Below are positions 22,366-31,997 of a stretch of 64,000 nucleotides of DNA, one piece after another. The DNA is taken from positions 2,046,001-2,110,000 of the forward strand of contig CP084612.1 in assembly GCA_025917655.1 (NCBI GenBank), written 5' to 3'. The translations under genes were made by a program, and so were the position numbers. The number at the start of each line of letters is the position of its first letter. Within the stretch, counting starts at the first letter, position 1. The DNA comes from Chlorella sorokiniana (taxonomy: Eukaryota; Chlorophyta; Trebouxiophyceae; Chlorellales; Chlorellaceae). Below the pieces are notes generated by a model that saw nothing but the letters and a program-made list of their open reading frames with translations, did not search any database and was not told where the DNA came from.

Positions 22366-25072
22366 TCACGGGAACTTGTCGCGCGGGGGCCAGGGCAGGA
22401 GCAGGTTGGTGGCCGCCTTGTACTGCTCGTACTGCGGCTGACCGCCGTACCGCTCTTGGTAGCTGCGCTCCAGGGGCGGAATGCCTGCACGGCGGGGCGG
22501 GCGCGGCAGTGTGGGGCACGGCAGGGTGGCCGTGCACAAGGGACCAGAGCCCTGCTGGCCACAGATCGGCCGGCCACCCGATACAGAGTGCAGGTGCCTG
22601 TGCGGTCACATGAGCTGTCCAGGCGCTTGCTGCCACCCACACCGGCCCTCCAGCATGCACACAAGTCACCAGCCCTGCTGGCTAGGGAGGCAGGCCACAG
22701 AGCAAGAAAGCCCCCTCCCCCATCTAAGGCAATGCCACCACAACAAACCGCTCCCCAGCCACCCAAAGCCCCACCCGTCTAGCCACACACAGCCCCCCTC
22801 TCCCCGTACCACCCGTCGCACCAGACATGTATCTGATGAGGAGGAAGGTGAAGAGCGGTGAGGCGGCTGCCCAGGGGCAGCGAAGCCACACGGTGGGGCC
22901 CGCAGCCACAAACAGGCCCGCCCACACGCACATCTCGCCCTGCAGGCGGCACACAGGCTGGCAGTGAGCTGCGGGCGGTGGGGTGCGGAAGCGGGGGCCG
23001 CACCAGCCCAGCCACCCCTGCTGCCGAGCGGCAGCGCAGCAAAAGAGACCCCCAAGGGCAGACTGCGTGTCACCAGGGCCGCAGATGGGCAAGCACCAGC
23101 GCAGCGGCGGCGGCAGCATGACAGCAACGCCGCAGGTAAGCCGCAGGCGAGAGAGTTGAAAGCAAACCCACACGGCCGGTCATCGGCAGGGAGAGGCAAG
23201 GAAGCGGCGGCGGAGCAGCGCTGAGCAGAACGGCGGCCGCGGCAGCAGGCGGGGCGCTCACAAAGTAGTTGGGGTAGCGCGAGTAGGCATAGAGCCCAAC
23301 AGGACCCATGAAGCGGCCCTGGTTGGCTGCAGAGCAGGGCGGGGGACAGGTGACCGTGCATGAGGCAGTGCGGAGGCGGCAGTGGGGCGCGCAGGCAGCA
23401 CGGCGCCGCTGCCAAGCGTGCCCCACCACGCTGACGGCGCTGAGGCGCAGGGCAGCCGCTGCCACGCGCGCGGCAACGACTGGAGCCCCGACACCGCTCG
23501 AAGACCATGCCCCCACAGAAGGGCGCCGCCGCTCCCTTTGGCAGGGCCGCCCTTCTGCCTCACCCGGGTTGCTCTTCCACACAAACTTCTGCCAGTCCGC
23601 CACGCTTTCCAGCAGGAAGCCGCCGCCAAACAGGAGCAGCCCCGCCGCCAGCGAGGCGCGGGCGCCCAGGGCACCCGCCACGGGCGCCGCGCCGCTGCGC
23701 AGACGCACAGGGAAACGCGAGGAGGCGGTCAGGTGGGGCTGGCCCGTGCCTCATGCGCGGGCCGCTGCACCCAGCCAGCCCCCCGTTACCACAACGCACC
23801 TCAGCGCGTGAGCGGCGGTGACAGGCAGCATGCAGGCCCAGGCCCATAGGCCCTGCATGGTCCAGAAGAAGAGCAGGCGCAGCGGGTAGCTGCAGGAGGG
23901 GTGGGGGTGGGGGTGGGGAGGGAGGTTGGGGGCGGCAATGAGCAGCTGTGGTTGGGAGTGCACTTGCAGCTGTCCAAGCCCATGCACCGCCCGTGCTTGG
24001 CGGGAGCAGGCACTGTGGCCGCGCATGCTGCGCTGCTGCGTGCTGCGCTGCTGCCATCCTTGGCAGCGCCGCCACCGCTGGACCCCGTTTCCCCACCCCA
24101 CCCAGAGCGGCTCACTTGCTGGGCCCCGTCAGCGGCGGCTCGCCGGGCTGCTGGAAGAACTGGTCCAGCCGCGCATCCTTGCCCACCTGGCGGGGGTGGT
24201 GCGTGTGGGGTAACAGGAGGGGGCCCAGGGGTGGAGATGAGTGGAGGGGGGCAGCCATGCCGAGCAGAAGTGCCACGAGCTGCGCTTGGCCCCCATCCAC
24301 CCCGGTCCGGCCCACAGAGAGAGGCGCTCAGGCACCCAAGGGCTCACCCCACGGCAGCCCCAGATGCAGCCCCGAGCGCCGCCCCAAAACCCCGCACCCC
24401 GCCCCCACAGCCCCCACCGCACTGCGCTTGAGCCCCGCACCTGCAGCACCCGATAGAAGAGGTAGCCCCCAGGCGAGCGGCCCACAGGGAGACGCAGCCG
24501 GCCAGCAGCACGCCGCGGCTGGGTGCCAGCAGCGGCGTGCCCAGCGCCCTGCGCGCGCGGGGCCAGCGTGACAAGCGCAGTCGGGGCGAGGCGTGCCGTG
24601 GCGGCTGCCCACAAACCGGGGCACAGCTGCTCCTCTCTGGGCGCTTGCTGGCTGTGCAGCCTAACAGATGGCGCAGATGGAGGCGCTGGAGACGTGACGG
24701 AGCGGCAAACAAACGCACCTGCATGCTGCGGAGTGGGTCGCCCAGGCACTCGCCGCAAACGCGGCGGTGCCCGTCAAGTCGGTAATTTTGTGGCTTTGCG
24801 TCACGGCAGTGACCAGGAAGCCGGCCGCGTTGGTGGCCGCCACCACCTGCAGGGGGCAGGAGCCGAGGGCCGGGCAAGGGGCGCGGGGCAGCTGACGTGA
24901 GCCGCGGCGGGCGGCAGCCGCGAGGGCAGCACAGCCAGTCTGGCGGGTGCAGACAGCTCGCGACAGTGATCGGATGCATTTGGGGCGGCTCCTAGAGCCC
25001 AAGAGCAGGTCGGAGCGCGCAATGTTTCACCTTGGCGCTGTGTTTTAAGGCCGCCCACACCAGGCCGCTCAT
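22366..25072 (-). CDS. DUF1295 / steroid 5-alpha-reductase-like membrane protein
   Basis: This family comprises ER or plastid membrane enzymes related to steroid reductases and isoprenylcysteine methyltransferases; the substrate here is unknown. Nine exons: 25072-25031, 24846-24719, 24548-24441, 24186-24116, 23889-23800, 23694-23564, 23326-23262, 22939-22822, 22484-22366. Family motifs in order: ATNAAGFLVTAVTQSHKITD with LTGT, VSLWAARLG, GKDARLDQFF, ADWQKFVWKSNPG, then NQGRFM...GLYAYSRYPNYFGE (the cofactor-binding hallmark), and GIPPLERSYQERYG near the end. Several hydrophobic segments lie between them. The exons total 872 bases; adding one base at the C5 run 24466-24470, where homology requires it, gives 873 and an open frame of 290 aa. 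All junctions match in phase and use GT-AG. Confidence 0.9.
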
Positions 25073-25775
25073 TTCGGGCGCTGCAGGTGCGGTAAACGCT
25101 GTAGACGACGACAAAGTGGCGAACATGATACAGGGCTATGCAAGCGCTGGGCACAGAGGTGAGCTGGCGATGGCAGCGGGAAGATGGGCCTTGCAAGCTG
25201 ATTGTTGGCACTTGAATGCCTGAAAAGAATGGAAGGAAGTTCTTGTTGCGCACAAGGCAAACCAATGCTCGCCAGCCGTACTCGCACCCGCGCCCCGCCA
25301 ACGCCGCCGGCACTGCTGCTACCAGCCCACTTTTCTTTGGCAACTTGCACCCAGCATAAGCTTTTGGGAAAAGTTGCAAGACTCCAATTGGGTTGTCAAC
25401 ATTGAGCACCAGTCTGCATTCACGGCTGGCCGGTAGCGAAGGCCTGGCACGGTGCTCGCCAGTTGTGCTCCTGAAGCATTTTGAATGTAGCTGTGTGAGC
25501 GAGAGTAGCAAGTCAGGTATAGCCATCAAACAAGCTACAGAAGGATTTCGAACTGCATCAGACTGCAAAGCACCTTTGTTGCGCCTGATAAAGAGTGATC
25601 CTTACCTTTCGGCAAACGCAGCCCCAACGCAACCGCCACCGGCAGCACCGCCGCCGTCGCCGCCTACAGCTACGTAAAAGCCTTTCACTCACGATGCGGC
25701 CGGCTGTGAGCTTTGCAGAGCAGTTTTCGATCCGGTTCACGGCAACAACAGCGATCCAAGGCAGCCAGGCTTACC
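25073..25775. other. Intergenic, upstream of the DUF1295 gene
   Basis: About 700 bases upstream of the DUF1295 start and downstream of the small CCCH gene. GC content drops here relative to the genes. I see no recognisable coding frame, repeat or RNA. Confidence 0.5.
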
Positions 25776-25916
25776 TTACTTGGGCTTCTTCTTACTGCCT
25801 CCATGCTGCCAGCAGTATTGAGAGCCCTCGCTAGCCTGGCGGTTGCATTGGGTGTGATCCTTCTCTTTGATCGCTTGGCAACGGGGCTGGCCGTCACTGG
25901 TCGTGGGCTCCACCAT
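25776..25916 (-). CDS. 46-aa CCCH-type putative zinc-binding protein
   Basis: From the first ATG of this frame (25916) the product is 46 aa. Cys13, Cys24, Cys35 and His38 are spaced C-x10-C-x10-C-x2-H, within RCQAIKEKDHTQCNRQ and YCWQHGG. This resembles the small zinc-binding modules found in many eukaryote, phage and bacterial proteins (DUF5763-like: C-x-A-x-T-K-x-G ... C ... Y-C-x-x-H). The frame is open upstream for another 200 bases but has no ATG there, so an upstream exon is possible. The C-terminus is lysine-rich (GSKKKPK). I assign no function. A chance ORF would be unlikely to keep this spacing, but the length is small, so confidence is moderate. Confidence 0.5.
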   Translation of the reverse strand: MVEPTTSDGQPRCQAIKEKDHTQCNRQASEGSQYCWQHGGSKKKPK

Positions 25917-26446
25917 CGTGTGGCGGCTCGACAGAAACTCACGAATGAGGCTTTTGAAGGGCCCTTTCAAAACAAATGATTTGAGAGGTGGCGCTTTAGC
26001 AAGGGTCGCTGCCGCTTTCGGGAAGGGCCAACTTTTCTCCCTGGCGGCGGCGCCTCGTACGCTAGGCAAGGCAGCAGGCGGCAGCAGGCGACAGGTCAAC
26101 AGTGTGATAGAAGGCAAAAGTCAGGTTGGTTCGGGAGCTCCCTCTGCCTCAAGACAAAGCAAAGAGAAGGCGTGTGCGGGGCAAAAGCCCGAGGATCGGA
26201 CCCTGCATGCTGTTGCCGCTTGAGGTGAAGCATGGTCTGGCGTCAGTACACCCAACGGGGCCAATCCCCAGCCGTACAACTTTCAACGGTGCCTTGCAAG
26301 CAAGAGGTGGCATGGGCCCCGGATGCACTGACGTGGGCCCAACGTTGTTTTCTGAGGTGGGCATTTTTTTGACTGGCGAAAATTGGTGTTCTGCTGACGT
26401 ATTTAGCAAAAAAACAAGATGTGTAGCTTCTGCACGCCTTCTGCGA
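25917..26446. other. Intergenic, upstream of the first tRNA-Asp
   Basis: This stretch of about 530 bases between the CCCH ORF and the tRNA includes possible 5' exon sequence of the CCCH gene. I see no repeat or other RNA gene. Confidence 0.4.
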
Positions 26447-26518
26447 GTCGCGATAGTATAGTGGTTAGTATCCCTGCCTGTCACGCAGGAGGCCGGGGTT
26501 CGATTCCCCGTCGTGGCG
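26447..26518 (+). tRNA. tRNA-Asp (GTC)
   Basis: The 72-nt sequence folds as a cloverleaf. The acceptor stem GTCGCGA pairs with TCGTGGC, using two G-U pairs. The anticodon stem CCTGC/GCAGG encloses CTGTCAC, giving anticodon GTC. The A box (TAGTATAGTGG) and B box (GGTTCGATTCC) match eukaryotic RNA polymerase III promoters. There is no intron and no encoded CCA. A short T run follows. Confidence 0.96.
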
Positions 26519-27041
26519 GTACATGGTTTTGTTACCGCAAGACAGAAAGGCCAGCACGGGGAGCTTTCACAGCAGGCTGGAGCACAAAGCAGTATGCCTG
26601 TGGGCCTCTGGCGGGGAAGCAAGCGAGCAGTCTGGCAGCGGGCGCATACTCCTTTCTTTGTGGCTTTGCTTTGGGGTGTACTCGCGGGATGGGATGACAA
26701 CAGTAGTGCCTCCCACCTGCTCTGGTACAACACTTCAGCATTGCGGGCGATCGTAGGTCGGGCGCAGAGGTGGCGAGGAGCGGAGGGTGCCGGACAGAAC
26801 GCCCAAAGCTTGTGGAGCGGCAAGACACAAGGAAGGCGGGGGCTAGGGCGCATGTGGGCACCATCGCACGCCACGACAGGGCGCCAACACTGGTCAGAAT
26901 CGGCATGGAAGGGGAAGGCAGGGCCTTGCAGCCGGGTGGCAGCAGGCCCCCAGAAAGTTCGAATTTTTGAGTCTCATGAAAACAGTGTTTTGACTTTATA
27001 ATACTTTATTTATTTGCATGGTGACAAGCATGCCTCGACCA
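26519..27041. other. Spacer between the two tRNA-Asp genes
   Basis: This 523-base spacer carries long open frames on both strands (for example 26513-27001 plus), but the plus one starts inside the tRNA and neither shows recognisable features. An AT-rich patch (about 26990-27020) precedes the second tRNA. Confidence 0.5.
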
Positions 27042-27113
27042 GTCGCGATAGTATAGTGGTTAGTATCCCTGCCTGTCACGCAGGAGGCCGGGGTTCGATT
27101 CCCCGTCGTGGCG
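27042..27113 (+). tRNA. tRNA-Asp (GTC), second identical copy
   Basis: Identical over all 72 nt to the copy at 26447-26518 and in the same orientation, 595 bases downstream. Here the next three bases (27114-27116) are CCA, which would match the mature 3' end, followed by a short T run. The flanks otherwise differ from those of the first copy. Confidence 0.96.
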
Positions 27114-27798
27114 CCATTCTTTTGCCCGAGAGCCTGACAGAAGTGACAGTTGTTTTTCAGGGCTCGATATGTGTTGACTGCAAGGAGCTGTAGTCACTTA
27201 CTCCACACTGGTGTACTGGACGCCCGACGTGTAACACCCCAAGCAGCATCACTTACTTGCGCACAGTAGCGCAGCAGGAGCACTGTTGCAGGTCAGCAGC
27301 ACCCCCATGAAGCGCCACTCAGGCAGACTGTGCTTCAACAAACCTCAAGTCACCGTGGACCCCCGCGCCGCAGCAATCTGGCTGCCTAGCAGAGTCCTGC
27401 TCCGACGCTTTCCGTGGTTGAGCTGGACGTGGGGACCGAACCCCATTCTGCCGATCTTTAGCATTCTCCGGACCAAGGAGCCTGCCGTCTCATCACCCGC
27501 CGCGGCCCAGCAGCTGCGCGACCCACCCGTTTACGGCGGGGGCGCCCGCCCGGCCGGCACCCCGGCGCAGCTGCTGCCACAGCTCGTCGACTACCGCTGC
27601 TGCCGCCTCCGCAACCGCGCGGTGGTTATGGAATGGGATCAGCGGTGCCATTGATTAGCTTCCATCTTTAGAACGGCGAAGATGCTGCTGAGGGAAGTTG
27701 CAGCGATGCCACGCGGCCTTTCGGGAGCTGAGCCCCTCCATCTCTCGGTATGCTGCCTCATTTACAACACAATTGATTGGATATTCTTGTGGGGCAGC
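27114..27798. other. Intergenic, upstream of the M14 carboxypeptidase
   Basis: About 685 bases containing the carboxypeptidase promoter. An open frame from ATG 27307 to 27654 (115 aa) shows nothing I recognise. An in-frame ATG at 27682 could extend the downstream gene by 39 residues but would bury its signal peptide. Confidence 0.45.
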
Positions 27799-29044
27799 AT
27801 GCCGCCACGATTAGCCGTGAGGCTGCTCCTAGCGGTGGCCTTGCTTGTATCGTGCGGCAATGCTCGGGTGCTGCAGACGCAGACGCCCCTGCAAAAGGTG
27901 AAGCTTTCGGCAAAGCAGCAACGGCGCGCTCTACAGCCCCCGCTGCGAGATGATGTGCCGCTGCTGCCTGCTGCCGCTGCTGCCAACGACACCCGCCAAC
28001 GCCAGCCCACGCGCCCCGCCCGCCGCAGGTGCTGTCCCGCTTCTTCACCAACGCAGAGCTGGCGGCCCACATGCGCGACTTTGCACGGCGCTGCTCCCAC
28101 ATCGCCAAGCTGCACGCGCCCATCGGCCGCAGCGTGCGCGGCGTGCCGCTGCTGGTGCTGGAGCTGAGTGACCGCCCGGGCCGAGAGGAGCCCGAGCCGC
28201 ACTTCAAGTACGTGGCCAACATGCACGGAGACGAGACGGGCGGCAGGTGGGCCCGCGACGCAGGCCTGGCGTCCGCCCGGCCTGCCGCAGTTCTCTTTCC
28301 CGCCGCCTCATTTCTGCACAGCCCTGGTCCTGCTCTGGAGGAGCCGCCGTAGAGCTCCACCCTGCCCTGGCGCCATTCCACCCCCTCTGACCCGTTATCA
28401 CATGCCTTTATCATCACACCCCCATCACCCTCCCTTCCACACCCACCCACGCCACCCCGCACGCACGCCCGCAGGCAGCTGCTGCTGGCGCTGGCAGAGC
28501 ACCTGTGCGCCGCCTACGACACCAGCCCCTCGGTGCAGCGCCTGGTGAACAACGTGCACCTCTGGCTCATGCCCACCATGAACCCAGATGGCTACGCCGT
28601 CGACAGCCGCTACAATGCGTGAGCACGGGGCTGGGGTGCTTGGCTGGCTGCGAGGGCTGGCGCGTGAGGGGGCGGTCGCGCCGCCACTGGCCACTGCCCT
28701 CCCCCCTCTCCTTCCCTCACCGCAGCTCCAGCCTTGTGCTGCCACCTGCACCCCCTCCTCAGCCATGCCGCCCCCTCCTCCCCCTCGCATGCAGCAACGG
28801 CGAGGACCTGAACCGCAACTTCCCCGACCGCCTCAAGGGCCCCCGCGGAGCTGCAGCCCGAGACGGCGGCGGTGATGAACTGGACGCTCAGCCGGCAGTT
28901 CACCGCCTCGGCCAACCTGCACGAGGTGGGGGCGCTGCGTGCGTGTGTGGGTGGGTGGTGGGCCGTGGTGTGTGTGTGGTTTTGGTGTGGGTGTGGGTGC
29001 GTGTGTGTGGTTTTGTGTGTGTGTGTGTGTGTGTGTGTGTTTTT

Positions 29045-29091
<47 letters not shown>

Positions 29092-31510
29092 TTTTGGTGT
29101 GTGCGTGTGTGGTTTTGATGTGTGTGTGTGTTGAGGGGGGCCGGGGAGGGGGACTGGGCGCGTTCCTGTGCGGGTTGTGTGAGAGGAGAGTAAGAGCGGG
29201 GAGGGGAGGAGGATTGGGGGCTGCCTGTGCTGTGCTGGATCAATGGTTGGGATCAGAACTGCATGGCGACCAGCAAGCCCTGGCATACTGCAATGACGTG
29301 GGGAGCGCAGACGGACCCTGGGGCCTCCGCCAGGCATGGGCACAGGCTTGCGTGCCGTGCCGTGCTGCAGAGCCGGGGCAGGCTGCTCTGGCCAGCTGCG
29401 GCGCCGCCACCTTGCCGTCGCCCACCACCTCCCCGCCTGCCCTGTCACCGCGCAAATCCCGCTCGACGAGCCGCTGTGTTACCTCGCTCCGCTCCCACTT
29501 GCGCCCCTCCCGCCTGCCAACCTCCGCCGCCGCACGCCTCATGCCCCAGCCACCCATCCACTCACCCTGCTTGCTCCTCTCGGCCTCCTTCATGGCTTCC
29601 CTACTCGTCCATCCGTCCTTGAGATCAGAAGTCCCTTCAAAGCCACTGGTGCCCCTGGGTGCTCCCCCTGCAGGGCGCCCTCGTGGCCAACTACCCTTGG
29701 GACAACACCCCCGACGGCGAGCCCGCCTACACCGCCACGCCCGACGACGCAACCTTCCGCCACCTGGCCGCCACCTACGCGTCGCGCAACCCCGCCATGA
29801 AGGCCTCGCCGGTGCGCCTGCGCAACTGCCTGCTTACGCTTGTCACGAGTGGTGTGTGTCTGGGTTCGGGTGTGGGTATGGCTGGGTGTGGCACATGCCA
29901 AGGGCCGCAGCAGCTGGCTATCGAAGCCGCGCCGCCCGGCTTTACTTCCCCACGCCGCGAGTTCCTGCCTCGCTCTGCCGAGGTGCTGGGCCTGCCGTTG
30001 TGCTGTCGATGCCTTTATTCTTTGCTGCCTCCCCCATGCCTCCCTGTGCCGCAGTACTTCCCGGGAGGCATCACCAACGGCGCCGCCTGGTACAGCGTGG
30101 ACGGCGGCATGCAGGTGGGGGGGTGGGGGAGGGTGCGGGTGGGCGCAGTTGGGGAGTTGGGGAAGAGTTGCGGAGGGTTGTGGGGAGGGCTGGTACAGCA
30201 GAAGCGAACAGGACGGCATGCAGTGGGCTGGGGACGGGAAGTGGGTGCAGGGTGTGTGCAATACATGGCTGTTCAGCCGTGGCAGCTTGCGGCGGGAGTG
30301 GGCGGCAAGGGGTTCCGGCCCGCCGCTGGTCGTGCAAACACAGCCCGCTCGTTGCCCCCGCGCCATGCTGCTGCCAGCACGCGGCGGCCTCAGTGCCGCT
30401 GCTGCCCCTCTGTAGCTTTCCGCTCCACCCAACTCTCCGCTCCACCCACCCCAAACCGCCTGCCCTGCAACTCAGGACTGGAATTATGTGGCGGCGGGCT
30501 GCTTCGAGATCACTCTGGAGCTGTGGGAGACCAAGGGTGCGTGCTGACCTGTCGGGGGCAACAAACCACAGTAGCGTTTGGTTGGTGTACTGCCAGCTAG
30601 TGTACAGATACTGCGGGGACAACCCTGCCCCCTGGCACAGCTTTGCCTGGGCTGTGATGCCGCTGCCTGGGCAGAACGATCAGTGAGCCGCCCAGGGTCG
30701 TGGATAACAGCGGAGGCGGCGAGCTGCCCGGTGGCGGGGGCTGCCTGGCCTGTCGGCGTTGCCGCTGCGTGCTGCCTGCCGCCCCTTCCACACTGCGCCC
30801 CACCCGGTCCAAGACCCCTTCCACCTTTTGGCTAATCATTGTTGATCCTGCTGGCGCAGGCGATGCCAAGCTCTTCAACCTCTTTGTGAACAACCGGCGC
30901 GCACTGATGCAGCTGGCTCTGCGCTCCACGCTGGGCGGGTGGGTGTTGCGCCCGCCTGGCTGCCGGCAACGCTAGGCTGCTTCCTGGGGGCGCATGCCGA
31001 GCAGCTTTAGTGGCCACGCTGCACCGGGGCAGCATGTCATCTGCATTTCTGCGGTCACTTCCCAATTGGAGTGCAGACTGCACCCTTGCTTACCTGCTTG
31101 CATCGCTGGCGCGCATGCCGCCCGCCCCTTACGCTGTATGCAGGCTGCGCGGCACCGTGCGGCGGCGCGGCACCACCAACGCGCGCGCTCAGAGCCAATA
31201 TCACAGGTGTGCTAGCTGTGCTGCCCGCCCGGCATGCTTTCTTTTGTGGTTTGCAGTTGCACAGATGCCTGCGGCTGCTTGCCTTCCACCTCAACCTGCT
31301 GCTCTTCACCTCCGACTGCATTCCGCAGTCGCCGGCAGAAGCACCGTCACGCGCAGCGGCAATCGCTTCGGCGACTTCTACCGCCCGCTGGCGCCGTCGC
31401 GCACGCCGTACCGCGTGAAAGTGGAGGTGGCGGGCAAGCGGCCGCGCTACTTCAACGTCGCCATCCCTGCTGACGGATCCGGCGCCACGCTGGCGGTCAC
31501 CTTCCCGTGA
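27799..31510 (+). CDS. M14 metallocarboxypeptidase (carboxypeptidase D / SOL1 type)
   Basis: The predicted enzyme is a secreted or endomembrane zinc carboxypeptidase that trims C-terminal residues, classically Arg/Lys. Exons: 27799-27897, 28029-28246, 28475-28618, 28795-28925, 29674-29811, 30055-30113, 30476-30536, 30860-30938, 31144-31206, 31329-31510. The start gives a signal peptide ([20 protein letters not shown]). Zinc ligands: His and Glu in [10 protein letters not shown], second His in ASANLHE. Substrate-site motifs are [11 protein letters not shown] and [10 protein letters not shown]; the general-base Glu lies in [12 protein letters not shown] short beta domain follows (RGTVRRRG to YRVKVEVAG), as in the M14B transthyretin-like module. 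The Cys-Cys-Lys-Tyr-Pro region that usually follows the catalytic Glu is absent. One frame break sits at 28840-28844 and another at the last junction. Confidence 0.92.
28926..29131. repeat. Long GT-rich microsatellite directly after a splice donor
   Basis: The intron after the M14 exon ending at 28925 opens with G/T-rich sequence that becomes long pure GT runs interrupted by GTTTTG units until about 29131. It is strand-asymmetric, with G and T on the coding strand. Confidence 0.9.
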
Positions 31511-31557
31511 GGGGTAGCCGGCTGCAGCACCCACAGCTGCCTGCAAGCTTGAGTCGA

Positions 31558-31997
31558 CCCAGCTGGGACCCAGCCTGGGTGTATTTTACGAGTTTTGGTA
31601 CCGTTATTCACTTATGATTAGTTATCTGTCTGCGTTTCCAGCACTTGAGTGTCCTCCACCGGCCAGTACCCAGCTGAGGCGACCTGCTGCATGTAGGGCG
31701 GCGGTGCCCCACCCGCCGCTATGCCATTGACACAGCCACTTGGACCCTTGATGCAATCCCTCAAGTGAATGATACTCCTCAATTATGTATTTTATACATC
31801 AAAGTTTACATCATTGCACCCAACGACGACAATGCAAAGCGTTTTGAAAGAATGGCGGGTGGCACTGTACCGCGCCTGCTGGAAAGAGCTTGCCACTGGT
31901 CGGGACAGCGCAGGCCCGGTGTTGCCTAGAGTCTTTATTTGCAAGTCTCAGCGTCAACCGGCTCCCAGCTGTGTCCTTCAGGCGTGATCGCATCGCC
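31558..31997 (+). repeat. Upstream duplicated block, copy 1 (before ankyrin gene A)
   Basis: This block begins with CAGCTGGGACCCAGCCTGG, contains GGTGTATTTTACGAG and TTAGTTATCTGTCTGCG, and ends at the ATG of ankyrin gene A. A diverged copy at 34707-35150 precedes ankyrin gene B. The resemblance starts close to the end of the carboxypeptidase gene, so its 3' UTR probably forms part of the repeat. It likely carries the ankyrin promoter. Confidence 0.85.

Noticed and set aside
26513-27001. Plus-strand 162-aa open frame between the tRNAs, and a 241-aa minus-strand frame overlapping it
   Set aside because: The plus frame starts inside the first tRNA, neither has recognisable motifs, and long chance frames are common at this GC content.
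27307-27654. Plus-strand frame of 115 aa containing VTVDPRAAAIWLPSRV
   Set aside because: No family recognised, no flanking splice sites that connect it to the carboxypeptidase, and its protein-like look is weak evidence alone.
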